DNA of 64,000 bases from Oscillospiraceae bacterium (GCA_902779945.1 CACZDN010000016.1:62001-126000); one strand, 5' to 3'; counted from the stretch's first letter, positions 43,466-54,524 are shown. The notes: generated by a model from the sequence alone, not told the origin. Numbers and translations are program-made.

Positions 43466-44169
43466 TAAATGCGGCGGTACTCCGCGCTCTCCGTGCCGTC
43501 GAGGTTTTGGAGAAGCAGCGCGGGCTCGACCGAAAGACCGGGTCTGCCGCCGCGCCGCCCTTCGACCAGTACGAGACTCGGCGCGGCGCTGGTGTCCCGG
43601 CAGACGAGGCGCAGGCGCTTGGGCTCGAGCCCCGCGGCGCTCATGTTTGTGAAGAGCTCCGCCAGCCGTTCCGGGCGGTGGACGAAGCAGGCCCGCCCGC
43701 CGGTGCGCAGTAGATAAGCCGCCGCAGCGCAGAGCTCCGGCAGCGTACACAAAAGCTCAGCGCGGGCCGCCGCCCGGTCCCGGTCCGCCGAAAGCGCGCC
43801 GCTGCCCGGCGGGAAATACGGCGGGTTGCAGACCAGCAGATCAAAGCGCCCCGCGGGAAAGAGGGCGCGGTGGGCGCGGATGTCGCCGGTGACGATGCTG
43901 CCGCGCGCATCCAGGCCGTTTCGCCGCAGATTGTCCCGCGCGGTCTCCGCCGCCTCCGGTACGATCTCCAGCCCCGTCATGCAAAGCTTCGGCGAGCGTA
44001 CGAGCAGGAGCAGCATCGCCGCGCCCGACGCGCAGCCGAGCTCGATCCCGTTTGCCGCTCCCGCGGTATTCACAAAATCGGCCAGCAGCACGCAGTCCGT
44101 CCCCAGGCGGAAATGCGCCGCCTGCCGCAAAACCGGCCCCCCGGGCCAGAGCTGTTCTACATCGGACAT
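43435..44169 (-). CDS. tRNA1(Val) adenine-N6 methyltransferase-like protein
   Basis: A 244-residue SAM-dependent methyltransferase. Motifs are FRLGTDCVLLADF, IELGCASGAAMLLL (SAM loop), GLEIVPEAAETARDNL, and LLVCNPPYFPPGSG, the catalytic NPPY of N6-adenine methyltransferases. Size and order match the TrmN6/YfiC group that modifies A37 of tRNA1(Val). ATG 44169 is 8 bases after GGAGAG; the GTG at 44178 is a poorer choice. The 3' end overlaps spoIID by 31 bases. The exact RNA target is inferred. Confidence 0.8.
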   Translation of the reverse strand: MSDVEQLWPGGPVLRQAAHFRLGTDCVLLADFVNTAGAANGIELGCASGAAMLLLLVRSPKLCMTGLEIVPEAAETARDNLRRNGLDARGSIVTGDIRAHRALFPAGRFDLLVCNPPYFPPGSGALSADRDRAAARAELLCTLPELCAAAAYLLRTGGRACFVHRPERLAELFTNMSAAGLEPKRLRLVCRDTSAAPSLVLVEGRRGGRPGLSVEPALLLQNLDGTESAEYRRIYHRDTSSVPG

Positions 44170-44185
44170 AAACTTCACTCTCCGC

Positions 44186-44222
44186 TTTTTAAAAGAAAAA
44201 AGGGACGAGCTCTCGTCCCTCT
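44186..44222 (-). terminator. Terminator of the ferredoxin gene
   Basis: AGGGACGAG and CTCGTCCCT form a 9-bp stem with TTTTTTCTTTT after it on the minus strand. Confidence 0.85.
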
Positions 44223-44235
44223 TTTCTCTCAGGAA

Positions 44236-44406
44236 TTACTCCTGAACGATCGCCTCGGCGGGGCACTGGGCGGCGCAGGCACCGCACTCCAGGCACTTGC
44301 TGGCGTCGATCTCGTAGTGGAGCTCGCCCATGTCGATCGCCTCGGCGGGACACTGAGCAGCGCAGGAGCCGCAGGACAGGCACTCGTCCGTGATCACAAA
44401 AGCCAT
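44236..44406 (-). CDS. Two-cluster 4Fe-4S ferredoxin
   Basis: A 56-residue clostridial-type ferredoxin. Two CxxCxxCxxxCP sites: CLSCGSCAAQCP and CLECGACAAQCP, with the near-duplicated AQCPAEAI halves typical of the family. It is the low-potential electron carrier of anaerobic metabolism. ATG 44406 has GGAGGT upstream; a longer in-frame start is rejected because its sequence is not ferredoxin-like. It stands alone with its own promoter and terminator. Confidence 0.95.
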   Translation of the reverse strand: MAFVITDECLSCGSCAAQCPAEAIDMGELHYEIDASKCLECGACAAQCPAEAIVQE

Positions 44407-44448
44407 GATGTTACCTCCGTATGTAGATTGACCCGCAGGTCTTGTTTT

Positions 44449-44476
44449 ATTGTAGCACATCTCTCCCAAAAATCAA
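44449..44476 (-). promoter_or_regulatory. Promoter of the ferredoxin gene
   Basis: Minus-strand TTGATT (44471-44476), a 16-base spacer and TACAAT (44449-44454). Confidence 0.65.
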
Positions 44477-44594
44477 TTACAAATCCGAAAATACGCGAAT
44501 ATATTTTGTAATGTTTCTGGCGATACTTTTTCTGCGCCGCTTCCCGCCCCGGTGGGCGCGGCTGACAACGCAATGACAAGGGAGGGAACGCCCT

Positions 44595-46850
44595 GTGAAA
44601 AGCAACGAGAAATTCACCCAGCGCGCCGAGATTGCCATCGAGGCGGCGCGCGCCGCGGCGGGTGAGCTGGGCCACGCCTACATCGGCACGGAGCACCTGC
44701 TGCTGGGCATCATGGAAGAGGAGGACGGCCTCGGCGCGCACATCCTGCGCCGCCAGGGGCTGGAGCGCGAGCAGCTGCGCCGCATTGTCGCCCGGGAGAG
44801 CGGCATGGGCTGCCCGGGGGCCCCGGGGCTCGGCCTGACGGGAAACGCGAGGGCCGCGCTCGAGCGCGCGGCGCAGGAGGCGCGCGCCCTGCGCCATGGC
44901 TGCATCGGCACAGAGCACCTGCTGCTGGGTCTGCTGCGCCTGCCGGACTGCGCTGCCTCCCGCGTCCTGACCGGGGCCGGGATCGATCTCAACGACGTGT
45001 ACACCGCGATCATGGACGTGTTCGGCAACCCCGACCCCAGGGGCCGCGCCCAGACCGGCGCGCTGCACAGCCCTGTCCGCCGGGCCGAAACCCGCGTGCT
45101 GGATCAGTACAGCCGCGACCTGACCGAGCGGGCGGCCAACGGCCTCATCGACCCCGTCGTAGGACGCGGCTCCGAGATCCGCCGCGCCATCCAGATCCTC
45201 GCCCGGCGCAGCAAAAACAACCCCGTCCTCATCGGGGAGCCCGGCGTCGGCAAGACCGCCGTGGCCGAGGGCCTGGCCCTCGCGGTCGCCCGGGGCGAGG
45301 CCCCGCCCTGCCTCGGCGGCAAGCGCATCGTGTCGCTGGACATCCCCGCGATGCTGGCCGGGACCAAGTACCGCGGCGACTTCGAGGACCGGGTCAAGTC
45401 CGTCCTGCGCGACGTGCGCCGGGCCGGAGACGTGATCCTCTTCGTGGACGAGCTGCACACCGTCGTCGGCGCGGGCAGCGCGGAGGGGGCCATCGACGCG
45501 GCCAATATCCTCAAGCCCGCCCTCGGCCGCGGCGAGGTGCAGATCATCGGGGCCACGACGCCGGAAGAGTATCGCCGCTATATTGAGAAGGACGCGGCGC
45601 TCGAGCGGCGCTTCCAGCCCGTACAGGTGCGTGAGCCGGACAAGGCCCTCGCGCTGGAGATGCTGCGCTCTCTGCGCCCGGCGTTGGAAAAGCACCACCG
45701 CGTCAGCTTCAGCGAGGCATCGATGGAGGCGGCCTGCGCCCTCTCGGCGCGCTATATCAATGACCGCTTCCTGCCCGACAAGGCCATCGACCTGCTGGAC
45801 GAGGCAGGGGCCGCCGTGCGCGTGCAGGGCGGGCGCAGCGTTGAGGAGGAGGACGTGGCCCGCGTCCTCTCCACCTGGACCGGCATCCCGGTCGCAGGCC
45901 TGTCGGAGAGCGAGAGCGAACGCCTTGTCGCCCTTGAGGACAGGCTGCGCGAGCGCATCATTGGCCAGGACGAGGCGGTCTCCGCCGTGGCCCGCGCGAT
46001 ACGCCGCGGACGCGTCGGGCTCAAGGACCCGGCGAGGCCCGTCGGCTCCTTTCTCTTCTGCGGGCCGACGGGCGTGGGCAAGACCGAGCTCTGCCGCGCT
46101 CTGGCCGACGCGGTCTACGGCGACGGCGGAGCCGTCATCCGCCTCGATATGTCCGAGTATATGGAAAAGCACTCGGTCAGCAGGCTGATCGGCTCGCCAC
46201 CGGGCTACGTGGGGTACGAGGACGGCGGTCAGCTTACCGAGAAGGTGCGCCGCCGCCCCTGGTCCGTGGTGCTCTTCGACGAGATCGAGAAGGCACACGA
46301 GGATGTGTGGAGCATTCTCCTGCAGATCATGGACGACGGGCATCTCACGGACTCCGCCGGGCGGCGCGTGGATTTCTCCAACACCGTGGTGGTCATGACC
46401 TCCAACGTCGGGGCCAAGGCCATCACCGAGCGCCGCCTGCCTCTCGGCTTCTCCGGGGACGAGCGGCAGGATGAGACCGCCATGCGCTCTCAGGTGCGCG
46501 CGGAGCTGCGCCGGACCTTCAGGCCGGAATTTCTCAACCGCGTGGATGAAATCATCATCTTCCGCCGCCTGGACGAGAGCGACATGCTGCAAATCACGCG
46601 CAAGCTCCTCGCGGAGGTAGAACAGCGCTTCGAGAGCCTAGGCCTGCAGCTCAGAGTGCCGGAGGACACCGCGCGGCTTCTCGCCGGCCTCGGCCAGAGC
46701 GAGCAGAGCGGCGCGCGCCCCCTCAGACGCACAATACGCCGCGAGATCGTGGACCGCGCGGCCCAGCTTCTCCTGGAAGGCGCTCTCCGCCCCGGCGACG
46801 CGGTCAACGCCGTCAGCAGCGGGAGGGAGATCAGGCTGTTCAAGGCGTGA
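44595..46850 (+). CDS. clpC: ClpC-type AAA+ unfoldase without the middle domain
   Basis: A 751-residue AAA+ unfoldase that feeds ClpP. A double Clp N-domain (about 1-145) is followed by D1 with GEPGVGKTA and LFVDELHTV, then D2 with GPTGVGKTE and VLFDEIEKAH. ClpP docking is indicated by the LGF loop (RRLPLGFSGDE). Between KAIDLLDEAGAAVRV and EEEDVARVLSTWTGIPV there are only a few residues. In B. subtilis ClpC the coiled-coil M-domain of about 60 residues sits here and binds adaptors such as MecA and McsB. So this is ClpC-like in sequence but ClpA-like in plan. The start is GTG 44595 after AGGGAGGG. Confidence 0.92.
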   Translation: MKSNEKFTQRAEIAIEAARAAAGELGHAYIGTEHLLLGIMEEEDGLGAHILRRQGLEREQLRRIVARESGMGCPGAPGLGLTGNARAALERAAQEARALRHGCIGTEHLLLGLLRLPDCAASRVLTGAGIDLNDVYTAIMDVFGNPDPRGRAQTGALHSPVRRAETRVLDQYSRDLTERAANGLIDPVVGRGSEIRRAIQILARRSKNNPVLIGEPGVGKTAVAEGLALAVARGEAPPCLGGKRIVSLDIPAMLAGTKYRGDFEDRVKSVLRDVRRAGDVILFVDELHTVVGAGSAEGAIDAANILKPALGRGEVQIIGATTPEEYRRYIEKDAALERRFQPVQVREPDKALALEMLRSLRPALEKHHRVSFSEASMEAACALSARYINDRFLPDKAIDLLDEAGAAVRVQGGRSVEEEDVARVLSTWTGIPVAGLSESESERLVALEDRLRERIIGQDEAVSAVARAIRRGRVGLKDPARPVGSFLFCGPTGVGKTELCRALADAVYGDGGAVIRLDMSEYMEKHSVSRLIGSPPGYVGYEDGGQLTEKVRRRPWSVVLFDEIEKAHEDVWSILLQIMDDGHLTDSAGRRVDFSNTVVVMTSNVGAKAITERRLPLGFSGDERQDETAMRSQVRAELRRTFRPEFLNRVDEIIIFRRLDESDMLQITRKLLAEVEQRFESLGLQLRVPEDTARLLAGLGQSEQSGARPLRRTIRREIVDRAAQLLLEGALRPGDAVNAVSSGREIRLFKA

Positions 46851-46894
46851 AAAACCCCTGTCATGGCTCTGCGGAGCCGTGACAGGGGTTTTGT
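46850..46894 (+). terminator. Terminator after clpC
   Basis: AAAACCCCTGTCA and TGACAGGGGTTTT form a long stem with an inner GGCTC/GAGCC, ending in TTTT. Confidence 0.92.
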
Positions 46895-46903
46895 GCGTTT
46901 GGT

Positions 46904-48437
<1,534 letters not shown>

Positions 48438-48511
48438 GAAAAATCGCGTTTCGCCCTGTAAAAATTCCGGGACTCCCACGGCGCATTCTTGTTAAAATTT
48501 TACGATATCTG

Positions 48512-48540
48512 GTGACAATCACCCGCCCGCGTGTTACAAT
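48512..48540 (+). promoter_or_regulatory. Promoter of thyA-folA
   Basis: GTGACA (48512-48517), a 17-base spacer and TACAAT (48535-48540), 30 bases before ATG 48571. Confidence 0.72.
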
Positions 48541-48570
48541 AGGGCATCCTTGTGTGTGAGGTAAAGCGCT

Positions 48571-49323
48571 ATGAGCAGAGCCGACGAAATCTTCATTCAA
48601 AACTGCAAAGACATCCTGGAAAACGGGATCTGGGACACGGACCGCGCCGTCCGCACCCGCTGGGACGACGGGACGCCCGCCCATACGATCAAAAAATTCT
48701 GCGTGGTGAACCGCTACGATCTGGCGGAGGAGTTTCCCATCCTGACCGTCCGACGCATCTTCTGGAAGTCCGCCATCGACGAGCTGCTGTGGATCTGGCA
48801 GGCCAAGAGCAACAATGTGCGGGAGCTGCGCACCCGGGTGTGGGACGCCTGGGCCGACGAGAACGGCTCCATCGGCAAGGCCTACGGCTACCAGCTCGGC
48901 GTGAAGCACCACTACCCCGAGGGGGACATGGACCAGGTGTCGGAGATGGCCCTCTACCCCTGCGCCTACTCCATGACCTTCAACGTCACGGGCGACCGTC
49001 TCAACGCGATTTTGAACCAGCGCAGCCAGGACATGCTGACCGCGAACAACTGGAACGTGGTGCAGTACGCGGTGCTGACCCTGATGATGGCGCAGGTCTC
49101 CGGCCTCAAACCGGGCGAATTTGTGCATGTGATCGCGGACGCGCACATCTACGACCGCCATGTGGACGCCGTGAAGGAGCTTATCCGGCACGAGCCGAAG
49201 CCCGCCCCGAAGTTCACTCTCGACCCCGCGGTGACGGATTTCTACAAGTTCACCCGCGACAGCTTCACCATGGAGGGCTACAAGTATTCGGACTTTGCCG
49301 GGAAGATCCCGGTGGCGCTGTAA
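48571..49323 (+). CDS. thyA: Thymidylate synthase with an apparent internal deletion
   Basis: Makes dTMP from dUMP with methylene-THF. The 250-residue protein matches the B. subtilis ThyA subgroup: RTRWDDGTPAHTIKK, ELLWIWQAKSNNV, IGKAYGYQLG, ALYPCAYSMTF with the nucleophile Cys131, NNWNVVQYAVL and HVIADAHIYDRHVD. Between MDQV (residues 120-123) and SEMALYPC the family has about 28 more residues, including the SRRH loop whose two Arg bind the dUMP phosphate of the partner subunit. They are absent here with the frame kept. It may be inactive or an assembly artefact. It is followed 12 bases later by folA. Confidence 0.85.
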   Translation: MSRADEIFIQNCKDILENGIWDTDRAVRTRWDDGTPAHTIKKFCVVNRYDLAEEFPILTVRRIFWKSAIDELLWIWQAKSNNVRELRTRVWDAWADENGSIGKAYGYQLGVKHHYPEGDMDQVSEMALYPCAYSMTFNVTGDRLNAILNQRSQDMLTANNWNVVQYAVLTLMMAQVSGLKPGEFVHVIADAHIYDRHVDAVKELIRHEPKPAPKFTLDPAVTDFYKFTRDSFTMEGYKYSDFAGKIPVAL

Positions 49324-49335
49324 GGGGGAGAGGCG

Positions 49336-49818
49336 ATGGAGGCCATCGTCGCGGTCTTCTCCGACTGGGGCATCGGCAGCGAGGGGACGCAGCAGCTCGT
49401 GCTGAAGGCCGACCGCGCCCATTTCCGGGAGCTGACGGCCGGCGCTGCGGTCATTGTGGGCCGCCGCACGCTCGCGGACTTTCCCGGCGGCAGGCCCCTG
49501 AAGGGGCGTCACAACATTGTGCTCACCCGGCAGGACCTTTCGGTCGAGGGGGCCGAAGTCGCCCACTCCGCGGAGGAGGCCGCCGCGCTCGCGGCGAAGT
49601 ACCCCCGCGCGCTTGTCATCGGCGGGGCTTCGGTCTACCGGCAGCTTCTGCCCTGGGTGGATCTCGCGCATGTGACGCAGATCGACCTTGCGCCCTCGTC
49701 CGACAGCTTCTTTGAAAACCTCGACGCCGCTCCGGACTGGCGCGTGCGGGAGGCGGGGCCCTGGCAGGAGGAAAACGGCGTGCGCTACCGCTTCTTGACC
49801 TACGAGAGAATATCATAA
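49336..49818 (+). CDS. folA: Dihydrofolate reductase
   Basis: Regenerates tetrahydrofolate from dihydrofolate made by ThyA. The 160-residue protein has IVAVFSDWGIGSEG (substrate and Met20-loop region), VIVGRRTLADFPGGRPLKGR (NADPH contact and the conserved Arg), NIVLTRQ, VIGGASVYRQLLP (the GG cis-peptide motif) and a normal C-terminus. ATG 49336 has GGGGGAGAGG upstream. The thyA-folA pair is the usual coupling, and an intact folA beside a damaged thyA is worth noting. No resistance-type difference is claimed. Confidence 0.92.
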   Translation: MEAIVAVFSDWGIGSEGTQQLVLKADRAHFRELTAGAAVIVGRRTLADFPGGRPLKGRHNIVLTRQDLSVEGAEVAHSAEEAAALAAKYPRALVIGGASVYRQLLPWVDLAHVTQIDLAPSSDSFFENLDAAPDWRVREAGPWQEENGVRYRFLTYERIS

Positions 49819-49830
49819 CGGAGAACAGCT

Positions 49831-50262
49831 ATGGAGAAAAGAAAAGAATTTTTCCGCGCGCTGAAATTTGTGTTTTTCTCCGCCTCGGCGGGGATCATTG
49901 AGCTTGCGGTCTTTACGCTGCTCAACGAGCTCATCGGCCTGCCCTACTGGCTGTGCTATCTCGTGGCGCTGGTGGCGTCGGTGCTGTGGAACTTCACGCT
50001 CAACCGCAAGTTCACCTTCCAGAGCGCGAACAACGTCCCCAGGGCCATGCTGCTGGTGGCGCTGTTCTACGCGGTGTTCACCCCCCTGACTACCTGGCTG
50101 GAGCATGTGCTGACCATGCGTCTCGGCTGGAACGAGTATCTCGTGACCGGCATCAATATGGGCCTCAACCTCATTACGGAATATCTCTATGACCGCTTCG
50201 TGGTCTTCCGCGGCAGCATCGACACCAACGAGCGGGCGAAGAAACAGCAGGCGAAAGGCTGA
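49831..50262 (+). CDS. GtrA-family membrane protein
   Basis: A 143-residue protein with four membrane helices: FVFFSASAGIIELAVFTLLN, LCYLVALVASVLWNFTL, MLLVALFYAVFTPLTTWL and YLVTGINMGLNLITEYLYDRFVVF. WNFTLNRKFTF is the typical GtrA motif. GtrA proteins are thought to flip or stabilise undecaprenyl-linked glucose in cell-surface glycan modification. It starts 12 bases after folA and ends at a terminator, so it rides on the thyA transcript. No glycosyltransferase is adjacent, so its substrate is open. Confidence 0.88.
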   Translation: MEKRKEFFRALKFVFFSASAGIIELAVFTLLNELIGLPYWLCYLVALVASVLWNFTLNRKFTFQSANNVPRAMLLVALFYAVFTPLTTWLEHVLTMRLGWNEYLVTGINMGLNLITEYLYDRFVVFRGSIDTNERAKKQQAKG

Positions 50263-50280
50263 GAAACGTCACAGCACAAA

Positions 50281-50322
50281 GAACCCGGAGAAGACGTCCG
50301 TCCTCTCCGGGTTCCTGTTTTG
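50281..50322 (+). terminator. Terminator after the GtrA gene
   Basis: AACCCGGAGA (50282-50291) and TCTCCGGGTT (50304-50313) form a stem followed by CCTGTTTTG. Confidence 0.85.
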
Positions 50323-50337
50323 GATGGAATTTGGCAA

Positions 50338-50988
50338 TTACTTGTAGTTGTGGGCCTGCTGCAGCACCATTTCCTTGACCTTGAGGAGCCGCACCTTGGT
50401 GGCGTTCTCGTTTTCCTCCAGCTTCATGGTGATGTACTTGATGTTGGACTCCAGATCAGGGATCATCACGTACTCGAGGGCGTTGACGCGGCGGCGGGTC
50501 TTCTCGATCTCCTCGGCCAGAAGCTGCATGGTCTTCTCGACCTCCGCCAGCTCCAGCATATCCTCGAAGACCTTCGCCATGTTCTCCAGCGCGTCGTCCA
50601 GCTCGCCGCTGGTCTGCGCGAAGCCGTAGGGATAGATCTCCGTGGGATCGTTGTTCTTCGTCGTGAAGCTGTAGACGGGGACGTTGACCGACATGATGTT
50701 CTTGAACTTCATGCCGAGCTCGACACTCTGGCGCGGATAGAGCAGCGCCTGCTCCAGCATCTCGGGCGACATGATGGAGCTTGCGACCTGCAGCGAGGCG
50801 AAGGCCTCGGTGAGACCGTCCTCCACGCGCTCGCGCAGCACCTTGTTGCGCCGCACTACGTCCATGAACTGGCGCATCAGCTCGTCGCGCTTGTCCTTCA
50901 AAAGCTTGTGGCCGCGCCGCGCCGTGCGGAGCCTGCCCTTGAGCTGATTGAGGACCATTCTGGTCGGAATGATAGTCGTACCTGCCAA
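50338..50988 (-). CDS. ntpD: V-type ATP synthase subunit D
   Basis: The central rotor stalk that turns inside the A3B3 head. A 216-residue, almost wholly helical coiled-coil protein: PTRMVLNQLKGRLRTARRGHKLLKDKRDELMR in parts at the N-terminus (the family signature), then long helices ending ALEYVMIPDLESNIKYI and a Glu/Lys-rich C-terminal helix. Last gene of the nine-gene V-ATPase operon, 67 bases after ntpB. Length is typical. Confidence 0.93.
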   Translation of the reverse strand: MAGTTIIPTRMVLNQLKGRLRTARRGHKLLKDKRDELMRQFMDVVRRNKVLRERVEDGLTEAFASLQVASSIMSPEMLEQALLYPRQSVELGMKFKNIMSVNVPVYSFTTKNNDPTEIYPYGFAQTSGELDDALENMAKVFEDMLELAEVEKTMQLLAEEIEKTRRRVNALEYVMIPDLESNIKYITMKLEENENATKVRLLKVKEMVLQQAHNYK

Positions 50989-51055
50989 AAAGCATCACCT
51001 CCAAAAATAGATAGAGTAGACGATTGCAAAACGCAGTTTCGCAATCGAAGGAGAA

Positions 51056-52429
51056 TTACTTCTTGGGCAGATACTTTTCGATAAACTCGGGCTTGATGCG
51101 CTTGAGCTCACGCTTGGGCAGGATGCTCAGAAGCTCCCAGCCGATATTCAGGGTCTCCTCGATGGAGCGGTTGGTGTTGTTGCCCTGGCTGACATAGACC
51201 TTTTCAAACTCCTCTGCGAACTTGGCGAAGAGCTTGTCGTCCTCGGAGAGGGCGGCTTCGCCCAGGATGGTCATGAGCTCCTTGGCGTCCTTGCCGCGGG
51301 AGTAAGCGGCGAAGAGCTGGTTCATGGTGCCGGCGTGGTCCTCGCGGGTCTTGCCGACGCCGATGCCCTTGTCCTTCAGACGGCTCAGCGAGGGCAGCAC
51401 GTTCACGGGGGGCACGATGCCCTTGCGGTGCAGCTCGCGGGAGAGGATGATCTGGCCCTCGGTGATGTAGCCGGTGAGGTCCGGGATGGGGTGGGTCTTG
51501 TCGTCCTCGGGCATGGTCAAAATCGGGATCATGGTGATGGAGCCCTTGTGCCCGATGCGGCGGCCCGCGCGCTCGTACATGGTGGCAAGGTCGGTGTACA
51601 TGTAGCCGGGATAGCCGCGGCGGCCCGGGACCTCCTTCTTCGCGGCGGAGATCTCACGCAGGGCCTCGGCGTAGTTGGTGATGTCGGTCAGGATGACCAG
51701 CACGTGCATGTCCTTCTCAAAGGCCAGGTACTCGGCGGCGGTCAGGGCCATGCGCGGGGTGGCGATACGCTCGACCGCGGGGTCGTTGGCGAGGTTGGAG
51801 AAGACGACGGTGCGGTCGATGGCGCCGGTGCGGCGGAAGTCGTTGATGAAGTACTCGGACTCCTCAAACGTGATGCCGATGGCGGCGAAGACGACGGCGA
51901 AGGTCTCGTTGTCACCCAGAACCTTGGCCTGACGCGCGATCTGGGCGGCGAGCGCCGCGTGGGGCAGGCCGGAGCCGGAGAAGATGGGCAGCTTCTGGCC
52001 GCGGACCAGGGTGTTCAGGCCGTCGATGGTGGACACGCCGGTCTGGATGAACTCGGCGGGGTAGGCGCGCGCAGCGGGGTTCATGGGCAGGCCGTTGATG
52101 TCCATGTGGGCATCGGCCAGGATGGCGGGGCCGCCGTCAATGGGCTGGCCCATGCCGTTGAAGACGCGGCCCAGCATGTCCTCCGACACGGCGAGCTGCT
52201 GCGGGTGGCCGAGGAAGCGCACCTTGGATTCCGCCAGGTTGATGCCCTGGGCGGATTCAAAGAGCTGCACGACGGCCTTGTCGCCCTCGACCTCGAGCAC
52301 CTTGCAGCGGCGGAGCTCGCCGTTCGGCAGCTCGATCTCGCCCAGCTCGTCGTAGGTGACGCCCTCGACATGCTCGACGACCATCAGGGGGCTCGCGATC
52401 TCTTTTATAGTCTTGTATTCTTTGATCAT
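51056..52429 (-). CDS. ntpB: V-type ATP synthase subunit B
   Basis: The non-catalytic nucleotide-binding head subunit. The 457 residues are full length: [102 protein letters not shown] in parts (no Walker A Lys, as expected for B), VFFAAIG-like and [12 protein letters not shown]. The C-terminus ends [14 protein letters not shown]. It overlaps ntpA by 4 bases. Together with ntpA it forms the hexameric head. Confidence 0.95.
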   Translation of the reverse strand: MIKEYKTIKEIASPLMVVEHVEGVTYDELGEIELPNGELRRCKVLEVEGDKAVVQLFESAQGINLAESKVRFLGHPQQLAVSEDMLGRVFNGMGQPIDGGPAILADAHMDINGLPMNPAARAYPAEFIQTGVSTIDGLNTLVRGQKLPIFSGSGLPHAALAAQIARQAKVLGDNETFAVVFAAIGITFEESEYFINDFRRTGAIDRTVVFSNLANDPAVERIATPRMALTAAEYLAFEKDMHVLVILTDITNYAEALREISAAKKEVPGRRGYPGYMYTDLATMYERAGRRIGHKGSITMIPILTMPEDDKTHPIPDLTGYITEGQIILSRELHRKGIVPPVNVLPSLSRLKDKGIGVGKTREDHAGTMNQLFAAYSRGKDAKELMTILGEAALSEDDKLFAKFAEEFEKVYVSQGNNTNRSIEETLNIGWELLSILPKRELKRIKPEFIEKYLPKK

Positions 52430-54156
52430 TCTTCCTCACCTCCGGCGGCAACGTCCTCGATCTGCTGTTTCATCTCGGCGATAATGGCGTCGTAATCGGC
52501 GCCGAAGGTCTTCGCGTCGGCCATCTTGGCGCGGCCGATCTTTTCGCGCGCGTCGATGGCGAAGAGGGCCTCCATGTCGGCGTGGCGCTCAAGCGCCTCG
52601 CGGCAGGCCGTGTCGTACTCGAGCACCATGTCCAGAAGCCGGAACTGCTTGGCGTAGGCGGAGTAGGCGTCCTCGTCCACAAAGGCGTTCTGCTGCAGGA
52701 AGTCCTCGCGGATCATCTTCGCGGTCTCCATGGTGAGGCGGTCCGAGGGGCTGAGCGAATCCTGGCCGACCAGGCGCACGATCTCCTGCAGCTCGCTCTC
52801 CTCCTGGAGGATGTGCATGGCCTTCTCGCGGTTTTGCATGTATTTTTCGCCGAACTGCTCGGTATACCAGGGGGCGAGGGTGTCCAGATACAGGGAGTAG
52901 GAGGTCAGCCAGTTGATGGCCGGGAAGTGGCGGGCGTAGGCGAGACTGGAGTCCAGCGCCCAGAAGACCTTGACGATACGCATGGTCGCCTGGGAGACAG
53001 GCTCGGAAATATCGCCGCCCGGAGGCGACACCGCGCCGATGGCGGTGACGGAGCCCTTGCGCTCCTCCGCGCCGAGGCACTGAACGACGCCCGCACGCTC
53101 GTAGAACTGGGCGAGACGGGAGGCGAGGTAGGCGGGGTAGCCCTCTTCGCCGGGCATCTCCTCAAGACGGCCGGACATCTCGCGCAGGGCCTCGGCCCAG
53201 CGGGAGGTGGAGTCGGCCAGGACCGCCACGTCGTAGCCCATGTCGCGGAAGTACTCGGCGATGGTGATGCCGGTATAGATGGACGCCTCGCGCGCCGCCA
53301 CAGGCATGTCGGAGGTGTTGGCGATCAGAACGGTGCGCTTCATCAGCGGCTCGCCGTTTCTGGGGTCCTTGAGCTCAGGGAACTCCATCAGCACGTCGGT
53401 CATCTCGTTGCCGCGCTCGCCGCAGCCGATGTAGACCACGATGTCCACGTCGGACCACTTGGCAAGCTGGTGCTGCACCACGGTCTTGCCCGAGCCGAAG
53501 GGGCCGGGGACGGCCGCGGTGCCGCCCTTCGCGATGGGGAAGAGCGTGTCGATGATGCGCTGGCCGGAGTTCATGGGGCGGGCGGGGACGAATTTTCTCG
53601 TATAGGGGCGCTGGATACGGACGGGCCAGCGCTGCACCATGGTGAGCGCCTTCTCGCCTTTGTCGGTCTTGATTTTGGCGACGGTCTCATCGACCGTGTA
53701 GGTGCCCTGCTTGATGACCCAGGTCACCTCGCCCTGGACGCCGTAGGGGACCATGATCTTGTGGAGGATGGCACTGGTCTCCTGCACGGTGCCGAGCACA
53801 TCGCCGGGGCCGACCTTGTCGCCCTTTTTGGCGACGGGGACAAACTCCCAGGTCTTCTCGCGGTTGAGGGCGGGCACGTCCGTGCCTCTGGTGATGCAGT
53901 CGCCGGTGAGAGCGCGCATCTCGGGCAGGGGGCGCTGGATACCGTCGTAAATATTGTCCAGCATACCGGGTCCGAGCTCGACGGACATGGGCATACCGGT
54001 CGTCACGACCGCGGCGCCGGGGCCGAGTCCGGAGGTCTCCTCATAGACCTGGATGGAGGCCGTGTCGCCGGTCATATTCAGGATCTCGCCGATCAGGCGC
54101 TGAGAGCCCACGCGCACAACGTCGGAGACGTTGGCGTCCGCCAGGCCCTCGGCCAC
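52426..54156 (-). CDS. ntpA: V-type ATP synthase subunit A, N-terminus apparently short
   Basis: The catalytic head subunit, which hydrolyses or makes ATP. Visible: [32 protein letters not shown] (Walker A), [43 protein letters not shown] and [16 protein letters not shown], all family marks. The frame begins at GTG 54156 with [17 protein letters not shown]. Other members have about 14 residues before this (M-x-KG-x-I-x-KVSGPLV). Upstream in frame is R-D-D-D-V with no ATG and only 44 bases to the ntpF stop. No good Shine-Dalgarno fits GTG 54156. So the 5' end is likely deleted or altered; the rest (576 residues) is complete. Confidence 0.9.
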   Translation of the reverse strand: MAEGLADANVSDVVRVGSQRLIGEILNMTGDTASIQVYEETSGLGPGAAVVTTGMPMSVELGPGMLDNIYDGIQRPLPEMRALTGDCITRGTDVPALNREKTWEFVPVAKKGDKVGPGDVLGTVQETSAILHKIMVPYGVQGEVTWVIKQGTYTVDETVAKIKTDKGEKALTMVQRWPVRIQRPYTRKFVPARPMNSGQRIIDTLFPIAKGGTAAVPGPFGSGKTVVQHQLAKWSDVDIVVYIGCGERGNEMTDVLMEFPELKDPRNGEPLMKRTVLIANTSDMPVAAREASIYTGITIAEYFRDMGYDVAVLADSTSRWAEALREMSGRLEEMPGEEGYPAYLASRLAQFYERAGVVQCLGAEERKGSVTAIGAVSPPGGDISEPVSQATMRIVKVFWALDSSLAYARHFPAINWLTSYSLYLDTLAPWYTEQFGEKYMQNREKAMHILQEESELQEIVRLVGQDSLSPSDRLTMETAKMIREDFLQQNAFVDEDAYSAYAKQFRLLDMVLEYDTACREALERHADMEALFAIDAREKIGRAKMADAKTFGADYDAIIAEMKQQIEDVAAGGEEE

Positions 54157-54200
54157 GACATCGTCGTCTCGCGCCTCAAAATGACAGCGGGGAATATGGT

Positions 54201-54524
54201 TCAGTCTCCCAGAATATTGGTGCCGACGGCGCGTTCGACTGCGGCGCGAAGGGCCTGCCGACCCATGCCGGTGGAGCCCTCACGTCCCGGGATCAGGATG
54301 ATGGCGGGGCTGGGGCTGTCCTTGAAGCGCTCGATCTCGCCCTGAATCTGCGCGGCAAAGGTCTCCTCCAGGTAGATGATGGCGTACTCCTCCTCGCTCT
54401 CGCGGGTGAGCCGCCGGAGGATCTTGCCTGCCTCGGCGGAGTCGGAGGCGGGGAAGGTGTCCAGGCCCAGGGCCTTGAAGCCCATGACCGTGTCCCTGCC
54501 GCCGATGACGGCGATTTTAAGCAT
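54201..54524 (-). CDS. ntpF: V-type ATP synthase subunit F
   Basis: The small regulatory rotor subunit beside D. A 107-residue protein: [20 protein letters not shown] at the start (Rossmann-like), [17 protein letters not shown] in the middle, and [18 protein letters not shown] near the end. ATG 54524 overlaps the ntpC stop by 8 bases. The order C-F-A-B-D is standard for Firmicutes. Confidence 0.93.
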   Translation of the reverse strand: MLKIAVIGGRDTVMGFKALGLDTFPASDSAEAGKILRRLTRESEEEYAIIYLEETFAAQIQGEIERFKDSPSPAIILIPGREGSTGMGRQALRAAVERAVGTNILGD

